Source of the DNA: Hydractinia symbiolongicarpus
Lineage: Eukaryota > Cnidaria > Hydrozoa > Anthoathecata > Hydractiniidae
NCBI RefSeq assembly: GCF_029227915.1
Contig: NC_079876.1
Location: forward strand, 7,938,001 to 8,002,000
Length of the DNA stretch: 64,000 nt
Direction of reading: 5' to 3'
The translations under genes and the position numbers were made by a program. The notes beneath the pieces are model-generated. The model was not told where the DNA came from and ran no database searches. It saw only the letters and a list, made by a program, of their open reading frames with translations. Below are positions 1-14,021 of this stretch, in pieces; position 1 is the first letter of the stretch; each line of letters begins with the position of its first letter.

Positions 1-1232
1 GTTTTCAAAAATATTTTCATATTTGATGGGACGCTGAATAAAAGAAGTTTAATCGCCGGCAAACGAAAATCCGCGATTTCCCGTAAATCCCGGACTCGGC
101 CCGTATAGTCAAAAGTATACAAAGAAAGTACCCAGGGACTAAACTCATTTCCCGAACGATTTTTTATATTATTTTTTTACCACTAAACGCATGAGACTTG
201 TAGTTTTTAAAAATTTTTTCATATTTGATGGGACGCTGAATAAAAGAAGTTTAATCGCCGGCAAACGAAAATCCGCGATTTCCCGTAAATCCCGGACTCG
301 GCCCGTATAGTCAAAAGTATACAAAGAAAGTACCCATGGAGTAAACTCATTTCCCGAACGATTTTTTAAATTTTTTTTTCACCACTAAAACGCATGAGAC
401 TTGTAGTTTTCAAAAATGTTTTCATTTTTGATGAGACGCTTAATGAAAAAGGTTTAATCGCCGGCAAACGAAATCCTGCGTTTTCCCGTAAATCCGAGGC
501 TTGGCCCGTATAGTCGAATGTATACAAAGAAAGTACCCAGGGAGTAAACTCCGTTTCCCGAACGATTTTTTAAATTTTTTTTCACCACTAAAACGCATGA
601 GACTTGTAGTTTTCAAAAATGTTTTCATTTTTGATGAGACGCTTAATGAAAGAGGTTTAATCGCCGGCAAACGAAATCCCGCGTTTTCCCGTAAATCCGG
701 GGCTTGGCCCGTATAGTCGAATGTATACAAAGAAAGTACCCAGGGAGTAAACTCCGTTTCCCGAACGATTTTTCAAATTTTTTTTTCACCACTAAAACGC
801 ATGAGACTTGTAGTTTTCAAAAAATTTTTCATTTTTGATGAGACGCTTAATGAAAGTGGTTTAATCGCCAGCAAGCGAAAACCCGCGATTTCCCGTAAAT
901 CCCGGGATTGGCCCGTATAGTCAAAAGTATACAAAGAAAGTACCCAGGGACTAAACTCATTTCCCGAACGATTTTTTATATTATTTTTTTACCACTAAAC
1001 GCATGAGACTTGTAGTTTTCAAAAATATTTTCATATTTGATGGGACGCTGAATAAAAGAAGTTTAATCGCCGGCAAACGAAAATCCGCGATTTCCCGTAA
1101 ATCCCGGACTCGGCCCGTATAGTCAAAAGTATACAAAGAAAGTACCCAGGGACTAAACTCATTTCCCGAACGATTTTTTATATTATTTTTTTACCACTAA
1201 ACGCATGAGACTTGTAGTTTTCAAAAATATTT
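1..1232. repeat. Segment repeated at 15,987-17,218
   Basis: The first roughly 1.2 kb of the window matches 15,987-17,218 at a constant offset of 15,986, with scattered substitutions such as GAGGCTTGG against GGGGCTTGG near 495. Its portion from 412 onward also lies inside the 5,251-bp repeat, so this six-monomer haplotype occurs at least three times in the left arm. Confidence 0.85.
504..519 (-). promoter_or_regulatory. CENP-B-box-like motif, left-arm example
   Basis: GCCCGTATAGTCGAAT is the reverse complement of ATTCGACTATACGGGC. In the left arm it is confined to certain monomers (about 500-730, 5,750-5,990, 15,020-15,720, 16,490-17,320). Most others have GTATAGTCAAAAG, which lacks the TTCG half. 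Confidence 0.4.
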
Positions 1233-2032
1233 TCATTTTTGATGAAACACTGAATAAAAGAAGTTTAAACGCCGGCAAACGAAAACCCGCGACTTCCCGT
1301 AAATCCCGGACTCGGCCCGTATAGTCAAAAGTATACGAAGAAAGCACCCAGGGAGTAAACTCATTTTCCGAACGATTTTTTAAAATATTTTTTCACCACT
1401 AAAACGCATGAGACTTGTAGTTTTCAAAAATGTTTTCATTTTTGATGAGACGCTGAATAAAAGAAGTTTAATCGCCGGCAAACGAAAACCTGCGATTTCC
1501 CGTAAATCCCAGACTCGGCCCGTATAGTCAAAAGTATACGAAGAAAGCACCCAGGGAGTAAACTCATTTCCCGAACGATTTTTTAAATTATATTTTCACC
1601 ACTAAAACGCATGAGACTTGTAGTTTTCAAAAATGTTTTCATTTTTGATGAGACGCTGAATGAAAGAAGTTTAATCGCCGGCAAACGAAAACCTGCGATT
1701 TCCCGTAAATCCCGGACTCGGCCCGTATAGTCAAAAGTATACAAAGAAAGTACCCAGGGTGTAAACTCATTTCCCGAACGATTTTTTAAATTATTATTTC
1801 ACCACTAAAGCCCATGAGACTTGTAGTTTTCAAAAATGTTTTCATTTTTGAAGAGACGCTGAATAAAAGAAGTTTAATCGCCGGCAAACGAAAACCCGCC
1901 ATTTCCCGTAAACCCCGGACTCAGCCCGCATATTCAAAAGTATACAAAGAAAGTACCCAGGGAGTAAACTCATTTCCCGAACGATTTTTTAAATTAATTT
2001 TTTACCACTAAAACGCATGAGACTTGTAGTTT

Positions 2033-2054
2033 TCAAAAATGTTTTCATTTTTGA
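2033..2054. repeat. Conserved 22-base hairpin, left-arm example
   Basis: TCAAAAATG (2,033-2,041), loop TTTT, and CATTTTTGA (2,046-2,054): the same perfect 9-bp inverted repeat in a left-arm monomer. Left-arm monomers with TTTTTAAAAATG or AAAATTGTTTTC have one mismatched pair. Confidence 0.85.
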
Positions 2055-5000
2055 TGAGACGCTGAATAAAAGAAGTTTAATCGCCGGCAAACGAAAACCT
2101 GCGATTTCCCGTAAATCCCGGACTCGGCCCGTATAGTCAAAAGTATACAAAGAAAGTACCCAGGGTGTAAACTCATTTCCCGAACGATTTTTTAAATTAT
2201 TATTTCACCACTAAAGCCCATGAGACTTGTAGTTTTTAAAAATGTTTTCATTTTTGATGAAACACTGAATAAAAGAAGTTTAAACGCCGGCAAACGAAAA
2301 CCCGCGACTTCCCGTAAATCCTGGACTCGGCCCGTATAGTCAAAAGTATACGAAGAAAGCACCCAGGGAGTAAACTCATTTTCCGAACGATTTTTTAAAA
2401 TATTTTTTCACCACTAAAACGCATGAGACTTGTAGTTTTCAAAAATGTTTTCATTTTTGATGAGACGCTGAATAAAAGAAGTTTAATCGCCGGCAAACGA
2501 AAACCTGCGATTTCCCGTAAATCCCGGACTCGGCCCGTATAGTAATGAAAGTACCCAGGGAGTAAACTCATTTCCCGAACGATTTTTTATATTATTTTTT
2601 TACCACTAAACGCATGAGACTTGTAGTTTTCAAAAATGTTTTCATATTTGATGGGACGCTGAATAAAAGAAGTTTAATCGCCGGCAAACGAAAATCCGCG
2701 ATTTCCCGTAAATCCCGGACTCGGCCCGTATAGTCAAAAGTATACAAAAAAAGTACCCATGGAGTAAACTCATTTCCCGAACGATTTTTTAAACTTTTTT
2801 TCACCACTAAAACGCATGAGACTTGTAGTTTTCAAAAATGTTTTCATTTTTGATGAGACGCAGAATAAAAGAAGTTTAATCGCCGGCAAACGAAAACCTG
2901 CGATTTCCCGTAAATCCCGGACTCGGCCGGTATAGTCAAAAGTATACAAAGAAAGTACCCAGGGTGTAAACTCATTTCCCGAACGATTTTTTAAGTTATT
3001 ATTTCACCACTAAAACCCATGAGACTTGTAGTTTTCAAAAATGCTTTCATTTTTGATGAGACGCTGAATAAAAGAAGTTTAATCGCCAGCAAACGAAAAC
3101 CTGCGATTTCCCGTAAATCTCGGACTCGGCCCGGATAGTCAAAAGTATACAAAGAAAGTACCCAGGGTGTAAACTCATTTCCCGAACGATTTTTTAAATT
3201 ATTATTTCACCACTAAAGCCCATGAGACTTGTAGTTTTTTAAAATGTTTTCATTTTTGATGAGACGCTGAATAAAAGAAGTTTAATCGCCGGCAAACGAA
3301 AACCCGCTATTTCCTGTAAACCCCGGACACGGCCCGCATAGTCAAAAGTATACAAAGAAAGTACCCAGGGAGTAAACTCATTTCCCGCACGATTTTTTAA
3401 ATTATTTTTTCACCACTAAAACGCATGAGACTTGTAGTTTTCAAAAATGTTTTCATTTTTGATGAGACGCTGAATAAAAGAAGTTTAATCGCCAGCAAAC
3501 GAAAACCTGCGATTTCCCGTAAATCTCGGACTCGGCCCGGATAGTCAAAAGTATACAAAGAAAGTACCCAGGGTGTAAACTCATTTCCCGAACGATTTTT
3601 TAAATTATTATTTCACCACTAAAGCCCATGAGACTTGTAGTTTTTTAAAATGTTTTCATTTTTGATGAGACGCTGAATAAAAGAAGTTTAATCGCCGGCA
3701 AACGAAAACCCGCCATTTCCCGTAAACCCCGGACACGGCCCGCATAGTCAAAAGTATACAAAGAAAGTACCCAGGGAGTAAACTCATTTCCCGCACGATT
3801 TTTTAAATTATTTTTTCACCACTAAAACGCATGAGACTTGTAGTTTTCAAAATTGTTTTCATTTTTGATGAGACGCTGAATAAAAGAAGTTTAATCGCCG
3901 GCAAACGAAAACCTTCGATTTCCCGTAAATCCCGGACTCGGCCCGTATAGTCAAAAGTATACAAAGAAAGTACCCAGAGTGTAAACTCATTTCCCGAACG
4001 TTTTTTTAAATTATTATTTCACCACTAAAGCCCATAAGACTTGTAGTTTTTAAAAATGTTTTCATTTTTGATGAGACGCTGAATAAAAGAAGTTTAAACG
4101 CCGGCAAAAGAAAACCCGCGACTTCCCGTAAATCCCGGACTCGGCCCGTATAGTTAAAAGTATACAAAGAAAGTACCCAGGGAGTAAACTCATTTCCCGA
4201 ACGATTTTTTAAAATATTTTTTCACCACTAAAACGCATGAGACTTGTAGTTTTCAAAAATGTTTTCATTTTTGATGAGACGCTGAATAAAAGAAGTTTAA
4301 TCGCCGGCAAACGAAAACCTGCGATTTCCCGTAAATCCCGGACTCGGCCCGTATAGTAATGAAAGTACCCGGGATGTAAACTCATTTCCCAAACGATTTT
4401 TTAAATTATTATTTCACCACTAAAACCCATAAGACTTGTAGTTTTTAAAAATGTTTTCATTTTTGATGAGACGCTGAATAAAAGAAGTTTAATCGCCGGC
4501 AAACGAAAACCGGCGACTTCCCGTAAATCCCGGATTCGGCCCGTATAGTCAAAAGTATACAAAGAAAGTACCCAGGGAGTAAACTCATTTCCCGAACGAT
4601 TTTTTAAATTATATTTTCACCACTAAAACGCATGAGACTTTTAGTTTTCAAAAATGTTTTCATTTTTGATGAGACGCTGAATGAAAGAAGTTTAATCGCC
4701 GGCAAACGAAAACCTGCGATTTCCCGTAAATCCCGGACTCTGCCCGTATAGTCAAAAGTATACAAAGAAAGTACCCAGGGTGTAAACTCATTTCCCGAAC
4801 GATTTTTTAAATTATTATTTCACCACTAAAGCCCATGAGACTTGTAGTTTTTAAAAATGTTTTCATTTTTGAAGAGACGCTGAATAAAAGAAGTTTAATC
4901 GCCGGCAAACGAAAACCCGCCATTTCCCGTAAACCCCGGACTCAGCCCGCATATTCAAAAGTATACGAAGAAAGTACCCAGGGAGTAAACTCATTTCCCG

Positions 5001-5662
5001 AACGATTTTTTAAAATATTTTCTTACCACTAAAACGCATGAGACTTGTAGTTTTCAAAAATGTTTTCATTTTTGATGAGACGCTGAATAAAAGAAGTTTA
5101 ATCGCCGGCAAACGAAAACCTGCGATTTCCCGTAAATCCCGGACTCGGCCCGTATAGTCAAAAGTATACAAAGAAAGTACCCAGGGTGTAAACTCATTTC
5201 CCGAACGATTTTTTAAATTATTATTTCACCACTAAAGCCCATTAGACTTGTAGTTTTTAAAAATGTTTTCATTTTTGATGAAACACTGAATAAAAGAAGT
5301 TTAAACGCCGGCAAACGAAAACCCGCGACTTCCGTAAATCCCGGACTCGGCCCGTATAGTCAAAAGTATACGAAGAAAGCACCCAGGGAGTAAACTCATT
5401 TCCCGAACGATTTTTAAATTATTTTTTTACCACTAAAACGCATGAGACTTGTAGTTCTCAAAAATGTTTTCATTTTTGATGAGACGCTGAATAAAAGAAG
5501 TTTAATCGCCGGCAAACGAAAACCTGCGATTTCCCGTAAATCCCGGACTCGGCCCGTATAGTCAAAAGTATACAAAGAAAGTACCCAGGGTGTAAACTCA
5601 TTTCCCGAACGATTTTTTAAATTATTATTTCACCACTAAAGCCCATGAGACTTGTAGTTTTT

Positions 5663-8600
5663 AAAAATGTTTTCATTTTTGATGAGACGCTTAATGAAAA
5701 AGGTTTAATCGCCGGCAAACGAAATCCTGCGTTTTCCCGTAAATCCGAGGCTTGGCCCGTATAGTCGAATGTATACAAAGAAAGTACCCAGGGAGTAAAC
5801 TCCGTTTCCCGAACGATTTTTTAAATTTTTTTTCACCACTAAAACGCATGAGACTTGTAGTTTTCAAAAATGTTTTCATTTTTGATGAGACGCTTAATGA
5901 AAGAGGTTTAATCGCCGGCAAACGAAATCCCGCGTTTTCCCGTAAATCCGGGGCTTGGCCCGTATAGTCGAATGTATACAAAGAAAGTACCCAGGGAGTA
6001 AACTCCGTTTCCCGAACGATTTTTCAAATTTTTTTTTCACCACTAAAACGCATGAGACTTGTAGTTTTCAAAAAATTTTTCATTTTTGATGAGACGCTTA
6101 ATGAAAGTGGTTTAATCGCCAGCAAGCGAAAACCCGCGATTTCCCGTAAATCCCGGGATTGGCCCGTATAGTCAAAAGTATACAAAGAAAGTACCCAGGG
6201 ACTAAACTCATTTCCCGAACGATTTTTTATATTATTTTTTTACCACTAAACGCATGAGACTTGTAGTTTTCAAAAATATTTTCATATTTGATGGGACGCT
6301 GAATAAAAGAAGTTTAATCGCCGGCAAACGAAAATCCGCGATTTCCCGTAAATCCCGGACTCGGCCCGTATAGTCAAAAGTATACAAAGAAAGTACCCAG
6401 GGACTAAACTCATTTCCCGAACGATTTTTTATATTATTTTTTTACCACTAAACGCATGAGACTTGTAGTTTTCAAAAATATTTTCATTTTTGATGAAACA
6501 CTGAATAAAAGAAGTTTAAACGCCGGCAAACGAAAACCCGCGACTTCCCGTAAATCCCGGACTCGGCCCGTATAGTCAAAAGTATACGAAGAAAGCACCC
6601 AGGGAGTAAACTCATTTTCCGAACGATTTTTTAAAATATTTTTTCACCACTAAAACGCATGAGACTTGTAGTTTTCAAAAATGTTTTCATTTTTGATGAG
6701 ACGCTGAATAAAAGAAGTTTAATCGCCGGCAAACGAAAACCTGCGATTTCCCGTAAATCCCAGACTCGGCCCGTATAGTCAAAAGTATACGAAGAAAGCA
6801 CCCAGGGAGTAAACTCATTTCCCGAACGATTTTTTAAATTATATTTTCACCACTAAAACGCATGAGACTTGTAGTTTTCAAAAATGTTTTCATTTTTGAT
6901 GAGACGCTGAATGAAAGAAGTTTAATCGCCGGCAAACGAAAACCTGCGATTTCCCGTAAATCCCGGACTCTGCCCGTATAGTCAAAAGTATACAAAGAAA
7001 GTACCCAGGGTGTAAACTCATTTCCCGAACGATTTTTTAAATTATTATTTCACCACTAAAGCCCATGAGACTTGTAGTTTTCAAAAATGTTTTCATTTTT
7101 GAAGAGACGCTGAATAAAAGAAGTTTAATCGCCGGCAAACGAAAACCCGCCATTTCCCGTAAACCCCGGACTCAGCCCGCATATTCAAAAGTATACAAAG
7201 AAAGTACCCAGGGAGTAAACTCATTTCCCGAACGATTTTTTAAATTAATTTTTTACCACTAAAACGCATGAGACTTGTAGTTTTCAAAAATGTTTTCATT
7301 TTTGATGAGACGCTGAATAAAAGAAGTTTAATCGCCGGCAAACGAAAACCTGCGATTTCCCGTAAATCCCGGACTCGGCCCGTATAGTCAAAAGTATACA
7401 AAGAAAGTACCCAGGGTGTAAACTCATTTCCCGAACGATTTTTTAAATTATTATTTCACCACTAAAGCCCATGAGACTTGTAGTTTTTAAAAATGTTTTC
7501 ATTTTTGATGAAACACTGAATAAAAGAAGTTTAAACGCCGGCAAACGAAAACCCGCGACTTCCCGTAAATCCTGGACTCGGCCCGTATAGTCAAAAGTAT
7601 ACGAAGAAAGCACCCAGGGAGTAAACTCATTTTCCGAACGATTTTTTAAAATATTTTTTCACCACTAAAACGCATGAGACTTGTAGTTTTCAAAAATGTT
7701 TTCATTTTTGATGAGACGCTGAATAAAAGAAGTTTAATCGCCGGCAAACGAAAACCTGCGATTTCCCGTAAATCCCGGACTCGGCCCGTATAGTAATGAA
7801 AGTACCCAGGGAGTAAACTCATTTCCCGAACGATTTTTTATATTATTTTTTTACCACTAAACGCATGAGACTTGTAGTTTTCAAAAATGTTTTCATATTT
7901 GATGGGACGCTGAATAAAAGAAGTTTAATCGCCGGCAAACGAAAATCCGCGATTTCCCGTAAATCCCGGACTCGGCCCGTATAGTCAAAAGTATACAAAA
8001 AAAGTACCCATGGAGTAAACTCATTTCCCGAACGATTTTTTAAACTTTTTTTCACCACTAAAACGCATGAGACTTGTAGTTTTCAAAAATGTTTTCATTT
8101 TTGATGAGACGCAGAATAAAAGAAGTTTAATCGCCGGCAAACGAAAACCTGCGATTTCCCGTAAATCCCGGACTCGGCCGGTATAGTCAAAAGTATACAA
8201 AGAAAGTACCCAGGGTGTAAACTCATTTCCCGAACGATTTTTTAAGTTATTATTTCACCACTAAAACCCATGAGACTTGTAGTTTTCAAAAATGTTTTCA
8301 TTTTTGATGAGACGCTGAATAAAAGAAGTTTAATCGCCAGCAAACGAAAACCTGCGATTTCCCGTAAATCTCGGACTCGGCCCGGATAGTCAAAAGTATA
8401 CAAAGAAAGTACCCAGGGTGTAAACTCATTTCCCGAACGATTTTTTAAATTATTATTTCACCACTAAAGCCCATGAGACTTGTAGTTTTTTAAAATGTTT
8501 TCATTTTTGATGAGACGCTGAATAAAAGAAGTTTAATCGCCGGCAAACGAAAACCCGCTATTTCCTGTAAACCCCGGACACGGCCCGCATAGTCAAAAGT

Positions 8601-10913
8601 ATACAAAGAAAGTACCCAGGGAGTAAACTCATTTCCCGCACGATTTTTTAAATTATTTTTTCACCACTAAAACGCATGAGACTTGTAGTTTTCAAAAATG
8701 TTTTCATTTTTGATGAGACGCTGAATAAAAGAAGTTTAATCGCCAGCAAACGAAAACCTGCGATTTCCCGTAAATCTCGGACTCGGCCCGGATAGTCAAA
8801 AGTATACAAAGAAAGTACCCAGGGTGTAAACTCATTTCCCGAACGATTTTTTAAATTATTATTTCACCACTAAAGCCCATGAGACTTGTAGTTTTTTAAA
8901 ATGTTTTCATTTTTGATGAGACGCTGAATAAAAGAAGTTTAATCGCCGGCAAACGAAAACCCGCCATTTCCCGTAAACCCCGGACACGGCCCGCATAGTC
9001 AAAAGTATACAAAGAAAGTACCCAGGGAGTAAACTCATTTCCCGCACGATTTTTTAAATTATTTTTTCACCACTAAAACGCATGAGACTTGTAGTTTTCA
9101 AAATTGTTTTCATTTTTGATGAGACGCTGAATAAAAGAAGTTTAATCGCCGGCAAACGAAAACCTTCGATTTCCCGTAAATCCCGGACTCGGCCCGTATA
9201 GTCAAAAGTATACAAAGAAAGTACCCAGAGTGTAAACTCATTTCCCGAACGTTTTTTTAAATTATTATTTCACCACTAAAGCCCATAAGACTTGTAGTTT
9301 TTAAAAATGTTTTCATTTTTGATGAGACGCTGAATAAAAGAAGTTTAAACGCCGGCAAAAGAAAACCCGCGACTTCCCGTAAATCCCGGACTCGGCCCGT
9401 ATAGTTAAAAGTATACAAAGAAAGTACCCAGGGAGTAAACTCATTTCCCGAACGATTTTTTAAAATATTTTTTCACCACTAAAACGCATGAGACTTGTAG
9501 TTTTCAAAAATGTTTTCATTTTTGATGAGACGCTGAATAAAAGAAGTTTAATCGCCGGCAAACGAAAACCTGCGATTTCCCGTAAATCCCGGACTCGGCC
9601 CGTATAGTAATGAAAGTACCCGGGATGTAAACTCATTTCCCAAACGATTTTTTAAATTATTATTTCACCACTAAAACCCATAAGACTTGTAGTTTTTAAA
9701 AATGTTTTCATTTTTGATGAGACGCTGAATAAAAGAAGTTTAATCGCCGGCAAACGAAAACCGGCGACTTCCCGTAAATCCCGGATTCGGCCCGTATAGT
9801 CAAAAGTATACAAAGAAAGTACCCAGGGAGTAAACTCATTTCCCGAACGATTTTTTAAATTATATTTTCACCACTAAAACGCATGAGACTTTTAGTTTTC
9901 AAAAATGTTTTCATTTTTGATGAGACGCTGAATGAAAGAAGTTTAATCGCCGGCAAACGAAAACCTGCGATTTCCCGTAAATCCCGGACTCTGCCCGTAT
10001 AGTCAAAAGTATACAAAGAAAGTACCCAGGGTGTAAACTCATTTCCCGAACGATTTTTTAAATTATTATTTCACCACTAAAGCCCATGAGACTTGTAGTT
10101 TTTAAAAATGTTTTCATTTTTGAAGAGACGCTGAATAAAAGAAGTTTAATCGCCGGCAAACGAAAACCCGCCATTTCCCGTAAACCCCGGACTCAGCCCG
10201 CATATTCAAAAGTATACGAAGAAAGTACCCAGGGAGTAAACTCATTTCCCGAACGATTTTTTAAAATATTTTCTTACCACTAAAACGCATGAGACTTGTA
10301 GTTTTCAAAAATGTTTTCATTTTTGATGAGACGCTGAATAAAAGAAGTTTAATCGCCGGCAAACGAAAACCTGCGATTTCCCGTAAATCCCGGACTCGGC
10401 CCGTATAGTCAAAAGTATACAAAGAAAGTACCCAGGGTGTAAACTCATTTCCCGAACGATTTTTTAAATTATTATTTCACCACTAAAGCCCATTAGACTT
10501 GTAGTTTTTAAAAATGTTTTCATTTTTGATGAAACACTGAATAAAAGAAGTTTAAACGCCGGCAAACGAAAACCCGCGACTTCCGTAAATCCCGGACTCG
10601 GCCCGTATAGTCAAAAGTATACGAAGAAAGCACCCAGGGAGTAAACTCATTTCCCGAACGATTTTTAAATTATTTTTTTACCACTAAAACGCATGAGACT
10701 TGTAGTTCTCAAAAATGTTTTCATTTTTGATGAGACGCTGAATAAAAGAAGTTTAATCGCCGGCAAACGAAAACCTGCGATTTCCCGTAAATCCCGGACT
10801 CGGCCCGTATAGTCAAAAGTATACAAAGAAAGTACCCAGGGTGTAAACTCATTTCCCGAACGATTTTTTAAATTATTATTTCACCACTAAAGCCCATGAG
10901 ACTTGTAGTTTTT
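5663..10913. repeat. 5,251-bp higher-order repeat, copy 2
   Basis: This is a direct tandem copy of the preceding 5,251 bp. Similarity continues 23 bases past the formal end, to 10,936, where GATGAGACGC of copy 1 is replaced by GATGAAACAC. The very few differences imply a recent duplication by unequal exchange or replication slippage on a large scale. Confidence 0.92.
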
Positions 10914-13050
10914 AAAAATGTTTTCATTTTTGATGAAACACTGAATAAAAGAAGTTTAAACGCCGGCAAACGAAAACCCGCGACTTCCCGTAAATCCCGG
11001 ACTCGGCCCGTATAGTCAAAAGTATACGAAGAAAGCACCCAGGGAGTAAACTCATTTTCCGAACGATTTTTTAAAATATTTTTTCACCACTAAAACGCAT
11101 GAGACTTGTAGTTTTCAAAAATGTTTTCATTTTTGATGAGACGCTGAATAAAAGAAGTTTAATCGCCGGCAAACGAAAACCTGCGATTTCCCGTAAATCC
11201 CGGACTCGGCCCGTATAGTAATGAAAGTACCCGGGATGTAAACTCATTTCCCGAACGATTTTTTAAGTTATTATTTCACCACTAAAACCCATGAGACTTG
11301 TAGTTTTCAAAAATGTTTTCACTTTTGATGAGACGCTGAATAAAAGAAGTTTAATCGCCGGCAAACGAAAACCTGCGATTTCTCGTAAATCCCGGACTCG
11401 GCCCGCATAGTCAAAAGTATACAAAGAAAGTACCCAGGGAGTAAACTCATTTCCCTAAAGATTTTTTAAATTATTTTTTCACCACTAAAACGCATGAGAC
11501 TTGTAGTTTTCAAAATTGTTTTCATTTTTGATGAGACGCTGAATAAAAGAAGTTTAATCGCCGACAAACGAAAACCTGCGATTTCCCGTAAATCCCGGAC
11601 TCGGCTCGTATAGTCAAAAGTATACGAAGAAAGCACCCAGGGAGTAAACTCTATTCCCGAACGATTTTTTAAATTATATTTTCACCACTAAAACGCATGA
11701 GACTTGTAGTTTTCAAAAATGTTTTCATTTTTGATGAGACGCTGAATGAAAGAAGTTTAATCGCCGGTAAACGAAAACCTGCGATTTCCCGTAAATCCCG
11801 GACTCTGCCCGTATAGTCAAAAGTATACAAAGAAAGTACCCAGGGTGTAAACTCATTTCCCGAACGATTTTTTAAATTATTATTTCACCACTAAAGCCCA
11901 TGAGACTTGTAGTTTTCAAAAATGTTTTCATTTTTGAAGAGACGCTGAATAAAAGAAGTTTAATCGCCGGCAAACGAAAACCCGCCATTTCCCGTAAACC
12001 CCGGACTCAGCCCGCATATTCAAAAGTATACAAAGAAAGTACCCAGGGAGTAACCTCATTTCCCGAACGATTTTTTAAATTAATTTTTTACCACTAAAAC
12101 GCATGAGACTTGTAGTTTTCAAAAATGTTTTCATTTTTGATGAGACGCTGAATAAAAGAAGTTTAATCGCCGGCAAACGAAAACCTGCGATTTCCCGTAA
12201 ATCCCGGACTCGGCCCGTATAGTCAAAAGTATACAAAGAAAGTACCCAGGGTGTAAACTCATTTCCCGAACGATTTTTTAAATTATTATTTCACCACTAA
12301 AGCCCATGAGACTTGTAGTTTTTAAAAATGTTTTCATTTTTGATGAAACACTGAATAAAAGAAGTTTAAACGCCGGCAAACGAAAACCCGCGACTTCCCG
12401 TAAATCCCGGACTCGGCCCGTATAGTCAAAAGTATACGAAGAAAGCACCCAGGGAGTAAACTCATTTTCCGAACGATTTTTTAAAATATTTTTTCACCAC
12501 TAAAACGCATGAGACTTGTAGTTTTCAAAAATGTTTTCATTTTTGATGAGACGCTGAATAAAAGAAGTTTAATCGCCGGCAAACGAAAACCTGCGATTTC
12601 CCGTAAATCCCGGACTCGGCCCGTATAGTAATGAAAGTACCCGGGATGTAAACTCATTTCCCGAACGATTTTCTAAGTTATTATTTCACCACTAAAACCC
12701 ATGAGACTTGTAGTTTTCAAAAATGTTTTCATTTTTGATGAGACGCTGAATAAAAGAAGTTTAATCGCCGGCAAACGAAAACCTGCGATTTCTCGTAAAT
12801 CCTGGACTCGGCCCGCATAGTCAAAAGTATACAAAGAAATTACCCAGGGAGTAAACTCATTTCCCGAAAGATTTTTTAAATTATTTTTTCACCACTAAAA
12901 CGCATGAGACTTGTAGTTTTCAAAATTGTTTTCATTTTTGATGAGACGCTGATTAAAAGAAGTTTAATCGCCGGCAAACGAAAACCTGCGATTTCCCGTA
13001 AATCCCGGACTCGGCCCGTATAGTCAAAAGTATACGAAGAAAGCACCCAG
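10880..13050. repeat. 1,410-bp seven-monomer repeat, about 1.5 copies
   Basis: The 11-bp-deleted monomer at 11,213 recurs at 12,623. The diagnostic AGCCCATGAG followed by GATGAAACACTG recurs at 10,891 and 12,301, also 1,410 bp apart. Agreement fades near 13,050. Small differences such as GAATAAAAG against GATTAAAAG and scattered substitutions show this copy pair is older than the 5,251-bp pair, or was partly converted. Confidence 0.8.
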
Positions 13051-14021
13051 GGAGTAAACTCATTTTCCGAAAGATTTTTTAAAATATTTTTTCACCACTA
13101 AAACGCATGAGACTTGTAGTTTTCAAAAATGTTTTCATTTTTGATGAGACGCTGAATAAAAGAAGTTTAATCGCCGGCAAACGAAAACCTGCGATTTCCC
13201 GTAAATCCCGGACTCGGCCCGTATAGTAATGAAAGTACCCGGGATGTAAACTCATTTCCCGAACGATTTTTTAAGTTATTATTTCACCACTAAAACCCAT
13301 GAGACTTGTAGTTTTCAAAAATGTTTTCATTTTTGATGAGACGCTGAATAAAAGAAGTTTAATCGCCGGCAAACGAAAACCTGCGATTTCTCGTAAATCC
13401 CGGACTCGGCCCGCATAGTCAAAAGTATACAAAGAAATTACCCAGGGAGTAAACTCATTTCCCGAAAGATTTTTTAAATTATTTTTTCACCACTAAAACG
13501 CATGAGACTTGTAGTTTTCAAAATTGTTTTCATTTTTGATGAGACGCTGATTAAAAGAAGTTTAATCGCCGGCAAACGAAAACCTGCGATTTCCCGTAAA
13601 TCCCGGACTCGGCCCGTATAGTCAAAAGTATACGAAGAAAGCACCCAGGGAGTAAACTCATTTTCCGAAAGATTTTTTAAAATATTTTTTCACCACTAAA
13701 ACGCATGAGACTTGTAGTTTTCAAAAATGTTTTCATTTTTGATGAGACGCTGAATAAAAGAAGTTTAATCGCCGGCAAACGAAAACCTGCGATTTCCCGT
13801 AAATCCCGGACTCGGCCCGTATAGTAATGAAAGTACCCGGGATGTAAACTCATTTCCCGAACGATTTTTTAAGTTATTATTTCACCACTAAAACCCATGA
13901 GACTTGTAGTTTTCAAAAATGTTTTCATTTTTGATGAGACGCTGAATAAAAGAAGTTTAATCGCCGGCAAACGAAAACCTGCGATTTCTCGTAAATCCCG
14001 GACTCGGCCCGTATAGTCAAA
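12475..14021. repeat. 598-bp trimer repeat, about 2.6 copies
   Basis: The marker GTATAGTAATGAAAG falls at 12,623, 13,221, 13,819 and 14,417, exactly 598 bp apart each time. The unit is two ordinary 203-bp monomers plus one 192-bp monomer carrying the 11-bp deletion. Copies run from about 12,475, 13,073 and 13,671 (partial). The last marker at 14,417 keeps the spacing, but the monomers between it and 14,021 are of other subtypes. Confidence 0.85.

Larger units (their letters stand above)
412..5662. repeat. 5,251-bp higher-order repeat, copy 1
   Basis: Positions x and x+5,251 match from 412 onward. The base at 411 (C against T at 5,662) and the base at 392 differ, so the left edge falls inside the hairpin region of a monomer. 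The block holds about 26 monomers of several subtypes, including 11-bp-deleted monomers near 2,537 and 4,351. By eye it differs from copy 2 at 1,720 (G against T at 6,971) and 3,044 (C against T at 8,295); I did not do an exhaustive comparison. Confidence 0.92.

Noticed and set aside
440-730. Overlapping frames on both strands at 440-730, 5,691-5,981 and 16,426-16,716
   Set aside because: The copies are identical because the satellite block is duplicated, not because of coding constraint; both strands are open at once and the sequence is ordinary monomer.
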